DNA from: DASWIG01 sp965371445
GTDB lineage: Bacteria > Acidobacteriota > Thermoanaerobaculia > Multivoradales > J023
Length of the DNA stretch: 5,107 bases
Assembly: GCA_965371445.1 (NCBI GenBank)
Contig: CBDUYN010000327.1
Coordinates: forward strand, 1 to 5,107
Reading direction: 5' to 3'
Positions 5,096-5,107 of the stretch are shown piece after piece. Each line of letters begins with the position of its first letter. Position 1 is the stretch's first letter. Below the pieces are notes generated by a model. The model saw nothing but the letters and a program-made list of their open reading frames with translations, was not told where the DNA came from and searched no databases. The translations under genes were made by a program, and so were the position numbers.

Positions 5096-5107
5096 CTATC
5101 GTTGGTT

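Overview
The DNA is GC-rich, densely packed and chromosomal in character. Three things would fit an environmental Gram-negative bacterium: a sodium/solute symporter with a long hydrophilic loop and a tiny upstream membrane partner, the tail of a 42-residue-period TPR protein carrying the LGPDHP signature, and an alkyl-sulfatase fragment. Acidobacteriota or a similar soil lineage is my best guess. This rests on gene style only; no rRNA or marker gene is present.

Left and centre (133-3651, minus strand): one compact cluster read right to left. A recognisable promoter (3623-3651) precedes a 48-residue single-span membrane protein (3442-3588). Its stop overlaps, by ATGA, the start of a 567-residue SSS-family Na+/solute symporter (1742-3445). 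After 26-27 bases comes a 284-residue zinc-ribbon protein (860-1714). One base later a strongly acidic 241-residue protein begins (133-858). The first two genes look like a transporter and its small subunit. The last two form a tightly coupled pair of unknown function, basic plus acidic, which could be enzyme/partner or toxin/immunity. Bases 1-132 hold three short hairpins and possibly the start of a fifth minus-strand gene running off the edge.

Middle (3652-4157): no intact gene is evident. It contains a plus-strand remnant of the C-terminal domain of an alkyl/aryl sulfatase (homology about 3705-3932), then a strong 8-bp hairpin (4072-4090) and a weak plus-strand promoter with an internal palindrome.

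Right (4158-5107): a RelB/Phd-like antitoxin (4158-4415) and an overlapping RelE-fold toxin (4384-4824) with an unusual C-terminal extension form a type II toxin-antitoxin operon. Convergent to it, on the minus strand, is the C-terminal piece of a kinesin-light-chain-type TPR protein (4850-5095). It has an in-frame stop upstream and no start codon, so it looks broken. The toxin-antitoxin operon thus sits between two gene fragments, the look of a gene-turnover spot beside a stable operon.
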